Below, piece after piece: positions 59,321 through 64,000 of a stretch of DNA of 64,000 nucleotides. The stretch comes from Purpureocillium takamizusanense (lineage: Eukaryota; Ascomycota; Sordariomycetes; Hypocreales; Ophiocordycipitaceae). Under the pieces are notes generated by a model. The model saw only the letters and a list, made by a program, of their open reading frames with translations. It did no database searches and was not told the DNA's origin. The position numbers were made by a program, and so were the translations under genes. Within the stretch, counting starts at the first letter, position 1. Each line of letters begins with the position of its first letter. The stretch is from positions 682,001-746,000 of the forward strand of contig NC_063069.1 of the NCBI RefSeq assembly GCF_022605165.1, written 5' to 3'.

Positions 59321-62216
59321 ATGGCCGACATTGACGTTGAAGAGGTCCTCAAGAATCTCAGCCTTGCTGAAAAGGTCGACCTGCTGTCCGGTAGGGCCCC
59401 ATCATCACCGTCCCCATGCCGGACGTGCGCATGGGTGATCGTGTAAGCTCAGCACCTGACTGACGCATTCCTTACATATATGCGCAGGCATCGACTTTTG
59501 GCACACCAAGAGCCTCCCCGAGCATGGCGTCCCCTCGCTCCGCCTGACCGACGGCCCCAACGGCGTCCGCGGCACCAAGTTCTTCCACGGCGCGCGGGCC
59601 GCCTGCTTCCCCTGCGGCACCGCGCTCGGGGCCACCTTCAACCAGGAGCTCCTCGAGGAGGCCGGCCGGACCATGGGCGCCGAGGCCATCGCCAAGAGCG
59701 CCCACGTCATCCTCGGGCCCACCATCAACATGCAGCGCTCGCCGCTGGGCGGCCGCGGCTTCGAGTCCATCGGCGAGGACCCCTTCCTGGCCGGCCTCGG
59801 CGCCGCCGCCCTCATCCGCGGCATCCAGAGCACGGGCGTCCGGGCCGCCGTCAAGCACTTCCTCTGCAACGACCAGGAGGACAAGCGCATGGGCGTGCAG
59901 GCCATGGTGACGGAGCGCGCGCTGCGCGAGATCTACGCCCTGCCGTTCCAGCTCGCCGTGCGCGACGCCCGCCCGGGGGCCGTCATGACGGCCTACAACG
60001 GCATCAACGGCACCATGTGCAGCGAGAACGCAAAGTACATCGAGGGCATGCTGCGCGGGGAGTGGGGATGGGACGGCCTCGTCATGAGCGACTGGTTCGG
60101 CACCTACAGCACGACGCCGGCCGTCGTGGCGGGGCTCGACCTCGAGATGCCGGGCCCGCCGCGCTTCCGGGGCGAGGCCCTCAAGTTCAACGCCTCCAAC
60201 AACAAGCCCTTTGCGCACGTCATCGACGCCCGCGCCCGCCAGGTCCTCAAGCTCGTCAAGGAGTGCGCGCCGCTCGGGCTCGAGGACAAGGGCCCCGAGC
60301 GCGAGGCCGACACGCCCGAGACGGCCGCGCTGCTGCGCCGGATCGGCACCGAGAGCATCGTCCTGCTCAAAAACAAGGGCGGCGTGCTGCCCCTCGACAG
60401 GAACAAGAAGACGCTCGTCGTCGGGCCCAACGCAAAGGTCGCCACCTACCACGGCGGCGGCTCGGCCGCCCTGCCGGCGTACTATGCCGTCACGCCGTAC
60501 GACGGCATCGCGGCGAAGCTCGTGGGCTCGACGCCGGCCTACACCGTCGGCGCGTACACGCACCGCTTCCTCCCGCTGCTGGGGGCGCAGTGCACGGTGC
60601 CCGACGACGGCAGCAGGCCCGGCGTGCGATGGCGCGTGTACAACGAGCCGCCGCCGCCGCCTGGCATCGAGCGGCGGCGTAGCGAGCCCGTCGACGAGCT
60701 GCACTTTACCAAGACGGAGATGCACCTCGTCGACTACGACGTGCCGCGGGTCGGGGACCTGTGGTGGGCCGACATGGAGGGGGACCTGGTGGCCGACGAG
60801 GACTGCACCTTCGAGGTGGGCTGCGTCGTGTGCGGGACGGCGAGCATCTTCGTCGACGACGAGCTCGTCGTGGACAACACGACGGCGCAGGTGGCGGGCG
60901 ACGGCTTCTTCGGGCAGGCGACGCGCGAGGAGCGCGGGCGCTTCGCCATGACCCGCGGGCAGACGTACCGGATCCGCGTCGAGTTCGGGTCCGCGCCGAC
61001 GACGAGGCTGCGCGGCGACGCGTGCCCGCCCAAGAACGGCTCGCTGCGCGTCGGCGGCTGCAAGGTGCTCGAGGGCGACGACGTCGACGCCGAGATTGCG
61101 CGCGCCGTGGCCCTCGCCCGCGACCACGACCAGGTCGTCGTCTGCGCGGGGCTCAACGCCGACTGGGAGACTGAGGGCGCCGACCGCGAGAGCATGCGTC
61201 TTCCCGGCTGCCTGGACCGGCTCATCACCGCCCTCGTGGCCACGGCCGCCAACAAAGACAACAAAGACCACAACAAGGAAAATGCCGTCGTGGTGGTGAT
61301 GCAGACGGGCACCCCCGAGGAGATGCCGTGGCTCGACGACGCGCCCGCCGTCGTGCAGGCCTGGTACGGCGGCAACGAGGCCGGCAACGCCCTCGCCGAC
61401 GTGCTCTTTGGCGATGCCAACCCCTCGGGCAAGCTGTCCCTCAGCTTCCCCCGCCGCCTGCAGGACGTGCCCTCGTTCCTCAACTTCCGCACCGAGGCCG
61501 GACGCACGCTCTACGGCGAGGACGTCTACGTCGGCTACCGCTACTACGAGTTTGCCGACCGGGCTGTCAACTTTGCTTTTGGCCACGGCCTGTCGTACAC
61601 TACCTTTGCGTTTTCCGACCTCGTTGTCGATGTCTCAACATTGCCCCTTGCTAATGTTACTTCTTCATCTTCTTCCTCTTCCTCCTCCTCTACTGACCCC
61701 CCGACCCCATCCTCCTCTACCATCACCACCACCACCGCCACAACGACCACTCCCGCCACAACTACTACTCCTCCCCATCCTCCTTCTCCTCCTTCGCATA
61801 CGGCCACCACATCCTCCGGCCGCCCCGTCCCCGACCGCACCCTCACCGCCTCCCTCACCATCCGCAACACCGGCGCCCTCCCCGGCGCCGAGGTCGCGCA
61901 GCTCTACGTGCGCCCCTCCGGCCGCAGCCACCAGCGCCAGCCGTCCTCCCCCCCCAGGGTCAACCGCCCCGTCAAGGAGCTCCGCGGCTTCGCCAAGGCG
62001 CACCTCGCGCCCGGCGAGGCCCGGCGGGTCACCATCCGCGAGCTCGAGCGCTACGCCGCCGCCTACTGGGACGAGGAGCGCGACCGCTGGTGCGTCGAGG
62101 CCGGCGAGTACGAGGTCCTCGTCGCCAACACGAGCGCCGTCGACGGGCCCGGCGCGTGCACGGTCGTGCGCGGCGCGTTTACCGTCCCCGAGACGTACTG
62201 GTGGTCGGGCATCTGA
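59321..62216 (+). CDS. GH3 beta-glucosidase with PA14 insert, no signal peptide
   Basis: Two exons, 59321-59390 and 59488-62216, around a 97-bp intron give 932 residues. The start (GCCGCCATGG) has an ideal context. The N-terminal TIM barrel (about 1-305) includes LTDGPNGVRG, KHFLCNDQE and the nucleophile D225 in VMSDWFGTY. The alpha/beta C-domain starts at about 310 (SIVLLKNKGGVLPL) and resumes after a PA14-type insert at about 400-560. It continues to FGHGLSYTTF, which precedes a fibronectin-III-like domain. A Ser/Thr/Pro-rich insert (about 748-808) interrupts the start of that last domain and is unusual. GH3 enzymes of this architecture release terminal beta-D-glucose, for example from cellobiose or aryl glucosides. 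No signal peptide is visible, so an intracellular or non-classically exported enzyme is likely, unlike the GH31 protein at the other end of the window. Confidence 0.95.
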
Positions 62217-63435
62217 GTCTGCATGGATCGGGCCGCCGCGGCGTGAATCTCTCGGTGCGGCCTCAAACCCCCGAGGGGGAGGGTGGGATGTCAGGTGGTA
62301 GACATCTCATGGGGGCCTCGTTCGGGGCATCTCTATGCGCTGCAAGTCAATGTGCTTGACAACAATGCTTGACCCGGGTCCATCTATCTGCACGCCCCCT
62401 ATGGGCTATGGGCAATGGGTGAAAATACACAAGGTATCTAAAACAAGGCAATGAATGCTCGTGACCACCAAACTCCAAGCCCACGTCGTGCCAACGCCAT
62501 GCATTCCATGTGTCCAGGAGTCACCCATTTGTAAGAGCAAAATAAGAAAGACAGAACCCCGTAGCCCTTCTCTCCATAGTTGTCGTTGACAGTAGACAGC
62601 TGAGGCTGGGGCTTCACAGCATGCCGCCATAAGCCTGACGTTTCCAGCAACTGCAGGGTACGCTGCGTTGGAGGCGTGTTCAGTAGTCAGGACGTGCTTT
62701 GAAGGGCGGACATGGAGTGAGACGACGAGGGCTGCGTGAGGTTGAAATAAAGCTCAGGTGAGTCAGAAGCGCAGGAGAATCGAGAGCGGCAGCGATGAAG
62801 CCCTGCCAATAATGTGCCGGCTTCCGTGCCGAGTTCCAGAGGTGGCGGCCGCATCACGAGACGAATCGAGTGCTATAGAGGACGTCCGTCGGCTGACGGC
62901 GCGGCCACTACGTACGTACGCATGAGATTAGCCGAGGGTGTTCTTGATGATCCAACCCTACCGAGGCTTCCAGTCTGATTCCTTCGATTCGAGGTTGCAA
63001 GTGTTCTACTCTCGTACCATTGTCGTGATGCGCGGCCTGCGTTTGTCAAGGCTCAATTGCGTGTAAGCCAAGTCGCCTCCTGGCTCATCGAATCCAGCTA
63101 TAGACAGACGTTCACCTCACGTCGGGTGCTATACTGTAGTAATGGACGGGAGCCCGGGCCGCCTCTTGTGCCTAGATTAGCGCACGCCACAGCGCTCCGA
63201 GCCCGTCCTTCAGGGCTCCACTGTCGGAAAGCCAAGGCGCCTGAGCACTCTGTACCCGGCCCCACCAACGGCAGCTCAACTTCCCCACTGAAACCCGTCA
63301 CCTCTAACCTCCATTTCCCATCCACTGTCTGCGCGTCTCACGACCATCCATCCCCGACAACTTCAACTTCAACAAACTCCCGAATCCGCAAACCACCCAG
63401 CCTCGCCCGCGCTTCCAGCGCACCCACCACTCACC
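62217..63435. other. 1.2-kb intergenic region, no supportable gene
   Basis: It lies between the GH3 gene and the kinetochore-type gene, which are in tandem. The 3' part (63300-63430) is C/A/T-rich and looks like a leader sequence. Confidence 0.5.
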
Positions 63436-64000
63436 ATGGCCGCCTCCGCGCCCGCGCCCACCGTCCCCTCCCTCAAGCAGGCCTTTCTCGCCGCGCAAAC
63501 CACCCTCCTAGCGCAGCCGCTCTCCCCCTCGGCCGCCTGGCGCGCCGCCAACGACGACAGCGACGCGTTGGGTGGTGACGGCGGCGGCGCGCCCGTCCCC
63601 GCCCGCGCCCTCGACGAGGCCCTCCTCGCGCTCAACAACACCCTCCAGCAGCACGCCCGCCGCGTCTACCCCCCGCAGGCCTCCCGCAACGTCGCCGCCC
63701 AAATCGCCGCCGCCTACGACCGCGACGCCGAGCGCAGGGTCGGCGCCGACGCCGCCAACGACGCCGAGGCTCTAGGTCGGGAGCTTGATCTCAGTACGTC
63801 CAACAGCAAGAAACATGCATGTATATATGACGAGTGGTCCTGTGCATGTAACTGACCGTTTACCTTTTTTTTTTTTTCGCCCCGGCATCAGCGGACGAAG
63901 GGGTTCTCGAAGCGCTGCCAGAATCGTGGCCCTCGGAGCGCGACTGCAACAACCACCCCGCCGAGGCGAAGCGGTATGCAGACACGGTCGCGCGCCTCGT
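63436..64000 (+). CDS. Fta4/CENP-U-like kinetochore subunit, N-terminal part (partial)
   Basis: Exon 1 is 63436-63793; an intron (gtacgt...atcag) follows to 63891, and exon 2 runs from 63892 past the window edge. The visible 155 or so residues begin MAASAPAPTVPSLKQAFLAA and contain LLAQPLSPSAAWRAAND, ALNNTLQQHARRVYPPQASRNVAAQI, and, across the splice, DLTDEGVLEALPESWP. This pattern (helix, Trp-Arg motif, second helix with RRVY and a following acidic segment) recalls the Sim4-complex subunit Fta4, the fungal CENP-U counterpart of the inner kinetochore. The assignment comes from remembered family features and is tentative; a search with the full protein would settle it. The start has a near-perfect context (CACCATGG). 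Exon 1 carries an Asp/Gly-rich loop (about 40-50). The gene is truncated only by the window boundary. Confidence 0.75.

Noticed and set aside
59472..61586. 704-codon minus-strand open frame
   Set aside because: Antisense shadow of the GH3 gene, Val/Gly/Arg-rich with no family motif.

Overview
The window is nuclear DNA of a filamentous ascomycete, most likely a Sordariomycete and plausibly Hypocreales. The evidence is short GT-AG introns (55-343 bp), purine at -3 of most start codons, a Zn2Cys6 regulator with a fungal-specific domain, a fungal bZIP, a C2H2 protein with a fungal caspase-like domain, a GH31/GH3 pair, and GC-rich coding sequence with C-ending codons. No bacterial operon structure, rRNA, tRNA, CRISPR array or intact transposon was recognised by eye. 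The species cannot be fixed from the sequence alone.

Layout. 0.3-3.2 kb (+): secreted GH31 alpha-glucosidase, one intron. 4.2-7.0 kb (-): caspase-like domain fused to a C2H2 zinc-finger array. 11.5-13.5 kb (+): patatin-like protein whose nucleophile serine is replaced by glycine. 15.7-18.4 kb (+): Zn2Cys6 transcription factor with five exons. About 19.4-20.1 kb: low-complexity ORF, doubtful. 20.6-22.1 kb (+): APH/choline-kinase-like phosphotransferase. 23.6-25.0 kb (+): Gfo/Idh/MocA oxidoreductase. 25.4-26.2 kb (-): hot-dog thioesterase, three exons. 27.1-28.8 kb (+): RluA-family (Rib2/Pus9-like) pseudouridine synthase. 38.3-39.3 kb (+): bZIP transcription factor. 59.3-62.2 kb (+): GH3 beta-glucosidase with a PA14 insert. 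63.4 kb to the edge (+): N-terminal part of a Fta4/CENP-U-like kinetochore subunit.

Gene density is uneven. The first 29 kb and the last 5 kb carry ordinary genes. The bZIP gene sits alone in about 30 kb (28.8-59.3 kb) with no other supportable gene. That desert is rich in microsatellites and in short palindromes built on TACCTA/TAGGTA.

The neighbours do not form an obvious pathway or secondary-metabolite cluster. GH31 and GH3 both act on glucosides, but they lie 56 kb apart and differ in predicted location (secreted versus no signal peptide). All intron/exon models were made by hand from splice consensus and reading frame. Reading frames close without stops for every multi-exon gene listed.
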